From Amorphophallus konjac (lineage: Eukaryota; Streptophyta; Magnoliopsida; Alismatales; Araceae): a DNA stretch of 64,000 nucleotides. This document shows, piece by piece, positions 54,217-63,947 of this stretch. Under the pieces are notes generated by a model. That model did no database searches and had not been told where the DNA came from. It worked only from the letters and a program-made list of their open reading frames with translations. Positions within the stretch are counted from its first letter, which is position 1. Every line of letters starts with the position of its first letter. The stretch covers positions 323,497,933 to 323,561,932 of the forward strand of contig CM040123.1 of NCBI GenBank assembly GCA_022559845.1, read 5' to 3'. The position numbers and the translations under genes are program-made.

Positions 54217-55962
54217 TCACCTGTAATAGCCAGCAAGACCTAAGAAACTTCGGATCTCGCTAGCATTGGTCGGTCTTTCCCAATTTCTGACAGCTTCCAC
54301 TTTTGATGGATCTACTGATAAGCCATCCTTTGATATAACATGTCCGAGAAAAGTCACTTCCTCAAGCCAGAATTCACACTTGCTGAGTTTTGCATATAAT
54401 TGGTTTGCCCTCAATATTTGTAATACAATCCTTAAATGCTCCTCATGCTCTTCCTTGGTCTCGGAATAAATCAATATATCATCAATAAATACCACCACGA
54501 ATTGATCCAAATAAGGCGTAAATATACTATTCATTAACTGCATAAAGGCAGCAGGGGCATTCGTTAGTCCGAAAGGCATAACAACAAATTCATAATGGTC
54601 GTACCTGCTTCTGAATGCAGTCTTATGAATGTCCTCATCCTTGATTCTTAACTGATGATATCCCGACCTAAGATCAATTTTAGAAAAGTACTTGGATCCT
54701 GAAATTTGATCAAACAACTCATCGATTCTCGGCAGTGGATACTTATTCTTGATAGTGAGATGATTCAACTGTCGATAGTCGATGCATAACCTCATGGATC
54801 CATCTTTCTTCTTTACAAATAATACAGGTGCTCCCCATGGGGAAGTACTTGGTCTTATGAATCCTTTCTTAATGAGTTCCATCAATTGCTCCTTTAACTC
54901 CTTGAGTTCAGCAGGTGACATTCTATACGGTGCCTTAGAAACTGGACCCGCACCAGGAACTAAATCGATGGTGAAGGCCACTTCTCTTGGTGGGGGTAAT
55001 CCAGGCAAATCTTCCGGAAATACGTCCGGAAATTCTTGTACCACCGGAATGTCTTCTATCTTAGTTTCTTTAGCCTCCTTAATCGTGACGAATGCAAGGA
55101 AAGATACACATCCTTTCCTGATGAGCTTGCTAGCTCGGAGAGCCGAAATAAGAGGGGTTTTGCTTCGCCTCTTGGGGCTAGTAAAGATCAGTTCTGGAAA
55201 TTCCTCGAAAGTAACCTTGCTATTGCGACAATCGACCGTTGCCTGATATTTAGATAACCAATCCGCTCCTAGTATGACATCATACTCCTTTAGATCTAAA
55301 CATATAAGATCAATAGGGAGATTCTTACCATGAACCAATACTTCACAGTTCTGGTAATGGTGTGTAATATCAGTCTCGTTTCCTAGAGGAGTAGACAAGA
55401 CTAATTTTATCCATTCCGGTTCTAGGGGTAACGGATCAGCGAACTTCTTGGAAATAATTGAATGTGAAGCACCAGTATCAATTAAGACATATGTAGACTT
55501 GGAACAAACTTTCAATGTACCTTCTACTAGTCCTCCTTCTTCTTCTTGTTCGGTCTCCTTAATTGCGTGAAGACGAGCATTCTTGGTTACTGGGCGCTTC
55601 CCGTCCCCGGCTTGATCATTAAGTAATGGGCAATCGGGAATTCGATGATCGCGACTCCCACAGCGGAGACATGCTCCTAGTTTCCTCCAGCATTCTTCTG
55701 CTCTATGGCCTGCCTTGTCACAATGCTTGCACACTATATTTGATGGGGTAGTGGTGATGGAGAAGGGCTTGGTCTTCTTAAACTTCTGATCTTGTGAGGA
55801 AGTACCTCCATTGCTAGGCCTCTTCTTGAAGTTGGGTTTAAAGGAACCCGAACCTGTGACTTGTTCTTTCTTGTCCTTCCCACGGATTCTATCAGATAGT
55901 TCCGTGGCGTCTTCTAGAAGTTGGGATCGACGCACAATTTCTGAGTAGACCTGGATATCCAT
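54217..55962 (-). pseudogene. Tekay-minus nucleocapsid, protease and RT (581 open codons)
   Basis: Counting from the internal Met at 55962: two zinc knuckles at residues 78-111 ([14 protein letters not shown] and [14 protein letters not shown]), protease active site DTG at 162-164, GADWL at 232-236 and RT from about 310. RT landmarks are LCIDYRQLN (392-400), [11 protein letters not shown] (427-437), FGLTNAP (464-470) and FIDDILIYS (492-500). The frame ends at TGA 54217-54219 after GLAGYY-R, in the RT connection region. The RT catalytic Asp pair is intact. This is the central part of a broken polyprotein rather than a separate gene. Confidence 0.93.
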
Positions 55963-55974
55963 TGGCGCAAGCTA

Positions 55975-56514
55975 TGTGATATATTGGGGCCTGAGCCCGT
56001 TAAGAAACCTTCTAGCTTTCATCTTCTCGATGCTAACTAAGTGCTTAGCATATCGAGATAATCTAGAGAACTGTGCCTCGTACTCAGCCACCGATAAAGA
56101 TCGTTGCTTCAGTGCAGCGAATTCTACGGCTTTCTTCTCCTGGACTCGGTCCGAAAAATATTTATTGTTGAAATATTCAACAAATTCTTCCCAAGTAACT
56201 TGGTCTTGATTTAAAGTAGCTTCTATTGATTCCCACTAGCATCGGGCATCCCTTTCCAACTGAAAGGTAGCTAATAAGACTTTATCTTGATCCGTGCACT
56301 GCATAACACGGAATATACGTTCCGTCTCCCTGATCCAGTGCTCTGCGTCGTCCGGATCAGTAGAACCCGTGAATTTAGGCGGGTTCATATTTTTAAAGAC
56401 TTGGTGGAGACTTCCGGCTCGTTGTGCACCTCCCTGTGCTACTTGTTGCAGCACTTGGGTCATGCCTTGGAGTGTACGCTGCATGTTGCGCCACTGAGCA
56501 CGTTCGGCAGCCAT
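55975..56514 (-). pseudogene. Tekay-minus gag core
   Basis: ATG at 56514 lies 154 nt inside the primer site. The first 92 codons are MAAERAQWRNMQ..., with PPKFTGSTDPDDAEHWIRET and FRVMQCTDQDKVLLATFQL, the gag core start. A stop at 56236-56238 replaces the first of two tryptophans (WWE). 87 further open codons contain TWEEFVEYFNNKYF and AEYEAQFSRLSRYA, ending at the stop 55972-55974. This would build the particle shell; the stops truncate it. Confidence 0.88.
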
Positions 56515-56668
56515 TATCCAACAATTACAATAACTATATTAGTATATACTCGCGTTAAGGGCTTTTACGTTTTTATGTTAACTCAACCCTTGGTTCTACC
56601 CAATCTCACTGGTTAAAGGTTTGAACCTATCCTTGGACTTGGGTTTTCCTAGGAATTGAATACCCTAG

Positions 56669-56680
56669 GCTCTGATACCA
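56669..56680 (-). other. Primer binding site of Tekay-minus
   Basis: TGGTATCAGAGC on the minus strand. Seven bases separate it from the LTR end at 56688, versus two in the other Tekay-like elements here. Confidence 0.9.
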
Positions 56681-56687
56681 CAAAAAC

Positions 56688-59488
56688 TGTCACGCCCCGA
56701 GCGCGGAAGATACCCAGAAATGCGTGACGAGTTTATATCAATCATGTCAATCAGAGTATTAGTGTATTCGACACCAAAATCAGAGATGCACAAAAGTAAA
56801 GATAACCCAATCCTTTATTCCTTCATAAAAATATGTCTATTACAAACCTTTGAAGTACTAACTAAAATAAAGGAAAAATACAAGGTTGACTCAAGAAAAT
56901 ATGAAAAAGACTAGATAACACGGGAGAAGCTCTATCTCTTTCACTCTTGATTTTCCCCATCCGTTTGAGTTCCCTCATCGTCGGACTTACCTGAAAAGTA
57001 GGGAAACACTAAGTGAGCGAACGCTCAGTAGGAAATTATATCTCAAGAACTAGCAAGGGGTTTAAGTAATTACATCTTTCATGAATGCACTATAGCTATG
57101 CATGCTCGCATAAAACGACAAGATAGAGAGAGTGTATAACAATAAGATAGCGACGAGAACTAGTCATGAACTTTCAAGAACTTATATCAAAAGATATCAA
57201 GATATTCAAGCAAGTGTATTCATCATGTCATGTTAGAATTTGGCTATCACGTTCAAGCACGCAAGTATGCAATTACCCTTTTTCGGGTCACGCGAGTCAT
57301 GTAATATCAAGTCAAGTACAAGTACAAGATTTGTGGAATGTTCAATCAAGTTAGTCATGCACTTCGGTATAATGCCAATACCGTGATCAATCAACTCCCA
57401 TGGGCACAAGTACTTTCGGGTGCTCCTCCCAGGACCAGATCGGGCCCTATATGCGCAGGCATTAATCATGTATTTTAACATCCACTTTTGTATATAGCCA
57501 ATATGGAATTTTAAGGATAAAGCTTGTAGACACGTAGGATAGACTTTGATAGAATAGAGTCCAAAATATGACACTTGACATAGATAGGCGATAATAACGG
57601 CACAATCACGATTATCGATAAAAACTAGGTGGAATTGGTTCCCTAACTTGGGTACCATGACAAACAAGTATGGACATTCTTTATATAGAATTGAGGTCCA
57701 CAAGAACATCAAGTTTAATATAGAATTGGGGTCTACAAGAACATCATAACAATGTCATGCTTTACCCCGTTCATTAAGATAATTCTCATATCATACACAT
57801 GGCATGACATGAGGGCCGGTATACCATGTTTCTTTAGAGTGACATGGCAATCAAATAATGTAATGGGTTTTTATGGTACAACCTGCTCAGTCGGCCTTAA
57901 GGGAATCCAAGGCTCGAGGAGTCTTATGGAGGTCTCTATGACTAACTCGCTAGTCCAAATGAACGGAATGTCCAATGGAGAGCTTATATGTCACTGAGAG
58001 TGAAGGGGGTAACGTTAAAACATCATGAAACGTGGACTATATTCACGGAGTGGAAATATAGTGCCAATATATATATACATAAGTATGAAACCGTGTTAAC
58101 CGAGGGAAAAATAATAATACAGGAAAATAGCGACTTGACCAAAGTCATTAATCATATAATTAACGCCTTACTTAAGGACGTCTATTAGTCATTTGACGAC
58201 TTGTGAAGCAGTCGTCCAAACCTTATCTCAATTCTTACAGAATTTCAAATTTACAGAATTTTAACAAAAACGCGCCCTGTACAGGGGCGTTACTTTTCAA
58301 TTAGCGCCCTGGTCTGGGGCGTCAGTTCAGTAGGAGACGACCTAGACAAGGTCGTGAATTCAAGAATTTACCAATTTTCAGATAATAAAATTTCAGGAAA
58401 AAAGGTACATGATCATGACAGGAAAAATAGCAGGATTTCACAGGTATACTCATGCAATATATTAGATTCATGGTTACATAGATATTAAATTTTAAACGTG
58501 GGTATTTATTAATTATGTGAAATTGACGACTTCTAGGCAGGGCGTCAAAACGATAATTAGCGCCCTAGTGTGGGTCGCTTCTTTAAATTAGCGCCCTTGC
58601 CAAGGGCGTTTCTTTTTAAAATTACATAGAAAACATCTGAAACCACAATAAAACTATATGCATGCACGACCGATGATATTATTAAGATCTTAAGCTAGTT
58701 TGGGCTACGATCTTGAGAAAACCTACCTGAAGGTGATCTGGGAGAGGAAACGTGAAGGTTTTGGTAAGAAACCGATGCTCTGTTCTAAACCGGCCTCCAG
58801 AAGATGATGTTTGATGAAGAACCCCTCGTTCTTCAGCACGTCAGGAAACGCAAGGCAGGCAACCTATAGCAAAAGATGACGAAGAACATCAGTATCCTTC
58901 ATAACCATGACTGAAGGCAGGGGAAAGAACATTACCTGTTCTTTACGGTCGACAGCAGCAGCAAAACGAAGTTAGATCACCAAAGTAGCGATCTGGGTGA
59001 ATTAGGAGGGTATGTATAGGGTTTTTAGGATCGTAATGGAGTTAGTGTTGTATTGGACGTAATATTTCCCTAATAGAGTTCTTACCCTATTCAATCTTCC
59101 TCGTAGTTATCCAGAAACTTGCTCTGGATAGTCTCCTGGGTCGATCGAAACTCAAACTGAATTAACGTCCTAAGTGAGGGCGTTAATTTAAATTGACGCC
59201 TTGTCAAGCGTCGTTTCTTGTATAAAACGCGCCCAGGTGGAGGGCGTCACTTCTACTTTCCTTTTTATTTATTTTGACCGTTTAAGAATTGACGACCTCA
59301 CATGTTGGCGTCCTTTCATAAATTAGCGCCTTGTATAAGGGCGTTTCTTCTTGAAGTAGCGCCTTGACCCAAGGCGTTATTTTTCTTCTGGCTTATTCTT
59401 ATGTGTTTAGGCTTTCATCGTCTATTTACTTATCTTTTATTTTAATTTGATCCATTTTTAAAATCTTTATTTTTCCAGGGTTGCTACA
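56688..59488 (-). repeat. Tekay-minus 5' LTR (right copy)
   Basis: 2,801 bp, about 98.7 percent like the left copy by eye. On the minus strand the TATA position reads TATACATA (59011-59018), where the left copy has TATAAATA. Donor-like TTCAG|GTAGGT (intron start 58726) and acceptor-like TTTTCAG (intron end 56991) are both kept. Hairpin clusters lie at 58270-58615 and 59160-59385. Confidence 0.93.
56991..58726 (-). other. Putative intron inside Tekay-minus 5' LTR
   Basis: Donor AG|GTAGGT lies 284 nt after the TATA position; acceptor CTACTTTTCAG lies 303 nt before the LTR end, giving 1,736 nt. The acceptor is itself followed by GTAAGT. Offsets match LARD1 and Tekay-plus although the sequence is diverged. 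Confidence 0.45.
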
Positions 59489-59910
59489 CTTAAGAAGTTG
59501 CTTAAGGAAGCTGGATTTGGCAAGAGGCGTCAGGATCGTAAGGAATCGAAGCAGGAGTCGATGGGCAGTGTTCAGCAGCCAGCGGCTTTTCAGCGTCAGG
59601 GTTCGATGACTGGTTCGTGGGGTGTCTGTCCTAGGTGCGGTGGTTCTCATCCGGATAGGCCGTGTTCAGCGCCCGTGATTTGCTTTAGGTGTGACCAGCC
59701 AGGGCACATGGCACGTGACTATCCGCAGAGACCGCGCCAGCCGCACGAGTTTCAGCAACAGCAGCAGTTTCGGCCCCAATAGTCGTCAGCACAGCCGCAA
59801 CAGTACCAGCAGCAGGGACAGTTTCCTCAGTTGTCACGGTCAGCTACTGTGGGGAGGCAGAGATCCCGAGGCAGAGTGACTCACATGACCAGGGCAGAGG
59901 CTGAGACGTC
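59489..59910 (+). pseudogene. gag: Tekay-plus gag, C-terminal part with altered zinc knuckle
   Basis: Resumes in frame after the CTTAA duplication: LKKLLKEAGFGKRRQ, a first cysteine-rich motif CPRCGGSHPDRPCS, then the nucleocapsid knuckle CFRCDQPGHMARDYP, in which the last ligand (normally Cys) is Tyr. A TAG at 59780-59782 follows a Gln-rich stretch; reading on gives more Gln-rich sequence and GRQRSRGRV, then MTRAEAET up to the Tat-type solo LTR at 59911. The knuckle normally binds genomic RNA, so packaging would be impaired even without the stop. Confidence 0.88.
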
Positions 59911-60377
59911 TGTGGAACGCGGATTTTTTTATCTTCATCCTCATCTTTCTTTGTATTTCTCATTTCGCTTCATGTTGTTTTATTTATTGGCGTGCCAGTC
60001 ACATGTGTGACGATTTCATTGTGCGCTCGATCTGACTTGGTCAGTCGATTGTGAAGTCCGAGTCGGGACCGGAAGTCCGTCATACCATAAAGCCCATGAC
60101 GTTAATTACGCCCTTCCTAAGAAGGACAACCCTTGATTAAATGCCAAAATAGGAGGCCTCATAAGGCAAACAGATATTCATGTACATAACTTTGAACTTC
60201 ATACCAGGCCCGGAAGGCAGGTAAGAGAATAACATCGACCACAGAAACAAACTATATCGCTGAATCGGCGGTTCAAAAATAATCAGACTCAGGGTAAAGG
60301 TGAAACAGAGAATATCAATCGCGGACAGGATGAGCCATGATCATGACGGAGGTTTAAAGCATCGATTAACATTTCGG

Positions 60378-61345
60378 CAGCACCTCCCCATAGTCTGGAT
60401 CATGCCCAGAGGGAAATAGGCTATCACCCACGGAGTGTCGGGATGAAAGCCGAAAGGAAGAGAGAGGTCGAACCTCTCCACGTTACACATGTATGCCCTA
60501 GGGCAATGTTTGACTCTTCCCTCACAGGAGCTGGTGGCACTCATGCATTGGCATAGCTCACCGGAGCTAAGAGGGAGGCGCGTCGTTGTGACTTCGACAC
60601 GAATCGATGGAACATAAGGGAGTCTACCTCCCTTTAACTTTATCATCGGGACATATCTGGTGATCCACGAATATCTCTGTATGGGTTAGCTCTGGGCATT
60701 TGGGCTCACAGGGTGGCAACTTAGGCTCTCGGCATGACCACAGATGGAAGGCTAAGGCTCCCGGCTTGAGTGGCAAGAAGGTGGAGGTTCCCGGCGTGGC
60801 CGAAGGGAAGAGTCCAAGAAGCTCCCGGCGCCGACTTCCCGGCGCGACGGAGACTCTCCAAGGGGGTTCTCGGCGTAGGCTGAAGGGAGGAAGAGGAGTT
60901 CTCGGCGTGAGGGTTCCCGACGCGGCTTTCTAGGGTTCCCGACGCGCTGAAAGCCGCGCCGGGAGCTGATGGCGCCGAGAGTTCGGTGCCGAGAAGGTAT
61001 TGGTGTTTGGGCGCCGTGAGGAGTTTAGGATTTTACGGTACCATGTTTTGGGGATTTTAAGAGTTTTCTGGGAATTTATATCAAAGTAGATTGGCTCTGG
61101 GGACTCAGAGATGGGGTTCAACTGGTTTTAGTTGTATATGTTTCAAAGGAGGCCGAGAGCTGAGAGGGATTGGAGGAGAAGAGTCCAACGCAGAGAACTT
61201 TTTCACCATTACTATGCGAAGTCCCGAGGACAGCTTCAGTGTTATCTTTCATCGGCCTGGGAGGATTTCAGCAGCACCTCCCCCGTACCTAGCGTCTGCC
61301 AGGGAGTGATAGACGATCACCCACGGAGTGCCGGGATGAAAGCCA
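60378..61345 (-). repeat. Direct repeat inside the Tat-type solo LTR
   Basis: GCAGCACCTCCCC followed by TATCACCCACGGAGTGTCGG-like sequence and GATGAAAGCC occurs at about 60377-60453 and again, diverged, at about 61271-61344, some 890 bp apart. This is non-coding. Confidence 0.6.
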
Positions 61346-62671
61346 GAATAAGGGGGGTATGGGACCCCTAGCCCGTGTATGTGATTACAGCACCAACTTA
61401 ATATCCCTTTGAGGCCATTGAAACTTATGCAGTGGCAGAGTTTCCTTGGCTCGTAAGGTTATGTAGGGGGGTTATCCCCAATAATCTTTATCCCTTAGGT
61501 ATATATGGTGATCTGGGGCATCCTTCGACCGAATTCAAGGTCACACTGAACGGACTGTAGGGGCTATCGGTGTGGTTTCTTCATTGGTGGCAGGAAAGTT
61601 TATCAGGGGTTCGAGGGGTATATCTGTGCGGTTTACAGTTCGGAGGGGTGGAAGGCACAAGGGGTGGTTCCCGGCGTGGGGGACTTCTCGGCGCGCCCGT
61701 CACCGCGTCGGGAACCTGGCGCCGGGAAGCCCGGGCCGGGAAGGCTATATTGAAGGGCTTTATTGACTTGCTGAAGGGGCTAAAGAAAGGGACCTCTCGG
61801 CGGCGTAGCTCTCGGCGGGGAAATGACCACGCCGGGAAGGGGCTAAAGGGTTTATGGCTTGATTGTGATACTCTGCTCAGGAGACTTCTGGGATTTCTGG
61901 CTCGGATTGAGGCAAGATCTGGAGTGCAGGAGGGGATTACATGGAGGTTAGTATCAGTCGAAGGGCAGACCATCCATTATCGAATCCTCGTGGGACGTAT
62001 GGCATTTTCTCTACTCACCTGCTGCTCAGACGGTCAAGAGATTGATGTCTCTGACCCTGAACGAGATGGGAGCTCGGCAGAAATCTATGATATTCGAGAA
62101 AACCATGATCCGAGGGGAGGGAAGAGGGGGGACATAGCCCAATAACCCACTGAACGAGGGTTGAGGCTCCGTCTTCGTCCTTCACCAGAGAACGGGCTAG
62201 GGGGGGTCGAAACACGAGTCGGAAAGCTGGAGCATCTAGGCAAACCGATATTCCGAAGAACAACCGATGCAAGAAGGGGAGACAGACAGCAGATATCTCA
62301 ATCAATCGAATGCCCAAACGGGCCATGTTGATACTTCATTTCATTGCATCATCCCAAACTTACACAGATCGTAGAAGGGAAATGAAAGACAGAGAGGTGG
62401 AAATCGAGACCGGAATCCTCCAGCTACATTGATAAATCGAGAAAGACTCGCCAGATTACATCAGAAAAAAAAAGAGGAAAGCATGGGGGAGGGCGGAGCA
62501 TTGACTCCTCTCCCTCCCCGGTTACCCACCTGAGTCTTCCTTTCTTCTTCTTCTCCCAGCTTCTTCTTTTTTCCCTCTCGGTCTCTCTTCTGTCTTTTTC
62601 TATCTCTCCCTATCTCTATCTTCTGTCTCTCTTTGTTCTGGTGATGTTTTTTTTCTTCGAAGGGAAGGGGG

Positions 62672-62679
62672 CTTTATAA
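62672..62679 (-). promoter_or_regulatory. TATA box of the Tat-type solo LTR
   Basis: TTATAAAG on the minus strand, about 752 nt from the LTR start (63431). Downstream on that strand comes a GA-rich tract (62530-62660), the same order as 20616 onward. Confidence 0.6.
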
Positions 62680-63431
62680 CCGTCCCTCTTTGCCTTCTCG
62701 GCAGGCATCTCACGGCGCGCCTCAGCTGAGGGCTTCCCGGCGCGCAGGACTCCAGCCTCTCGGTGCAGCCATTGGGCTTCGACAAGGGGCTCCCGGCGCC
62801 ACTATTACAGGCCCACTTAGGTCTCTTAGACCAGGCCCTTTATCGGCCCCTCAAGTACATCAGCACCCAAAAGGGTCCTCCGTTGGTGATATAGTTTGTA
62901 TTGAGATCATTAGTAGGGTTTTCATCAGTCAGCAGATAGGGGTTTCATCAGTATTGCCATCTGAATGATGACAAAACCGGGCATCATTTTATCGATATCG
63001 TCACCTGAATGGTGACGAGATCGGACATCAGCTTTAGTCTGGGAAGACTTCAGCCGGGTGTATAATCTGTGGAGACGATTCTTCTTGTGTTCTGACTTTG
63101 CAAAAGCCTTTACAATCTTCATCTGCCGGTACCGGCTTCATCTTTATCTCACATCACATCTGTCAATAAGCCGACATTTGACTTACCCTGACATGTCATC
63201 TGTGGATTCTTGGATGAGGCAGTAACACAGCTCTTATTAAAGTGTGCTAGGAGGTCTCATTAGTCAAGCGACTACTGCTTTGTCAGTGCTGCCGTCTGAG
63301 TGACATCGGCACCGGACATCAGCTTGGCCGACAAAGGCTTCAGCCGGGTAAATGGTTGACGAGCTTCATCATTGGTCTTTCACTGTGGGTATGATCTGCT
63401 TCCACCCTTGTTCATTTTCAAGGTGTCAACA

Positions 63432-63947
63432 GCGTCGCATTTGGTGGAAGGTACTCTATCGATTTTGGGGTGTGCGGCTCGTGTTTTGTTTGATTCAGGT
63501 GCTTCCCATTCGTTCATCTCGGAAGATTTTGCTCAGAGCGTGGAGGACCCAGTGACCGAGGTGTCCTGTGACTTGGCGGTAGAGTCGCCTACCGGTGACT
63601 TCATGATCACCTCGTACTGCTTCAAGAAGGTACCTGTGTGGGTGGAAGGGCGGAACTTGCCGGCTAGACTCTATGCGTTACCGCTTCAGGACTTCGATGT
63701 GATTTTGGGCATGGATTGGCTCGAGGCTCATCATGCCTTGGTGGATTGCGGCTCGAAGAAGGTCTACTTCCGACAGCTTCGTGGACCCACCTTTTATTTT
63801 CAAGGTATTCGGTCTTCATCTTCCCGCTTGCTTATTTCGACTATCTGTGCGCGTCGTTTGCTTGATGCAGGTTGTCAGGGCTTTCTCGCATCCGTGGTTT
63901 TGGTCGAGCGGCAGGGTCCTGAGGTAGAGGATGTACCTGTCGTGTGA
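63432..63947 (+). pseudogene. Tekay-plus aspartic protease, ending at a premature stop
   Basis: Resumes in frame after the solo LTR (SHLVEGTLSI). The active site VLFDSGASHSFIS is intact (about 63481-63519), followed by VPVWVEGRNLPARLYALPL, FDVILGMDWLEAHHALVDC and GCQGFLASVV, the standard Tekay protease landmarks. TGA at 63945-63947 interrupts the conserved VPVV-x-EFPD link to RT (arginine is usual); the frame continues open as FPKELPGLPPQR to the window edge. In an intact element the enzyme would cleave gag-pol in the particle. Confidence 0.92.

Larger units (their letters stand above)
52162..56514 (-). pseudogene. gag-pol: Tekay-minus gag-pol polyprotein, one frame with three nonsense codons
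   Basis: 1,450 codons from ATG 56514 to the stop at 52162, with no frameshift. In-frame stops are at 56236-56238 (tryptophan is usual there), 55972-55974 (glutamine usual) and 54217-54219 (arginine usual). All fit C-to-T change at CG or CHG sites. Order: gag core; two intact CX2CX4HX4C knuckles; protease ([10 protein letters not shown]); RT with [13 protein letters not shown]; RNase H with catalytic acidic residues in YTDAS, LELAAVVFALK and YSDHKSL; integrase HH-CC, then D-D35-E; GPF module (FIGPFEILERVG); and a C-terminal chromodomain-like segment (ATWETEESMRKRFPELF). Gag-pol in one frame is usual for this lineage. Parts are described in the next entries. Confidence 0.95.
49289..59488 (-). 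mobile_element. Tekay-minus: complete chromovirus-type Ty3/gypsy element inside Tekay-plus gag
   Basis: 10,200 bp with LTRs at 49289-52088 (3' in its orientation) and 56688-59488 (5'). CTTAA flanks both ends (49284-49288, 59489-59493), and removal restores the gag frame of Tekay-plus. Read on the minus strand the LTR runs TGTAGCAACCC to GGGCGTGACA. A primer site, a single gag-pol frame and a polypurine tract are all in place. The LTRs differ, by eye, at about 35-40 positions over 2.8 kb (about 1.3 percent), so it is young. Three nonsense codons in gag-pol make it non-autonomous. The double zinc knuckle, DTG protease, FIDD RT, D-D35-E integrase and chromodomain-like tail place it in the Tekay branch. 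Confidence 0.96.
59911..63431 (-). mobile_element. Tat-type solo LTR on the minus strand
   Basis: A 3,521-bp insertion separates gag from protease of Tekay-plus. Read on the minus strand it begins TGTTGACACC and ends CGTTCCACA, close to the TGTGGACACC...GTCCACA termini of the Tat-like LTR at 19832. Flanks are ACGTC (59906-59910) and GCGTC (63432-63436), a 5-bp duplication with one transition. A TATA box lies about 750 bp from its start, followed by a purine-rich leader on that strand, as in the other Tat-like LTR. CCCGGCGC-type short motifs cluster at 60740-60970, 61660-61840 and 62700-62800. No internal domain, primer site or second LTR is present. Confidence 0.75.
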
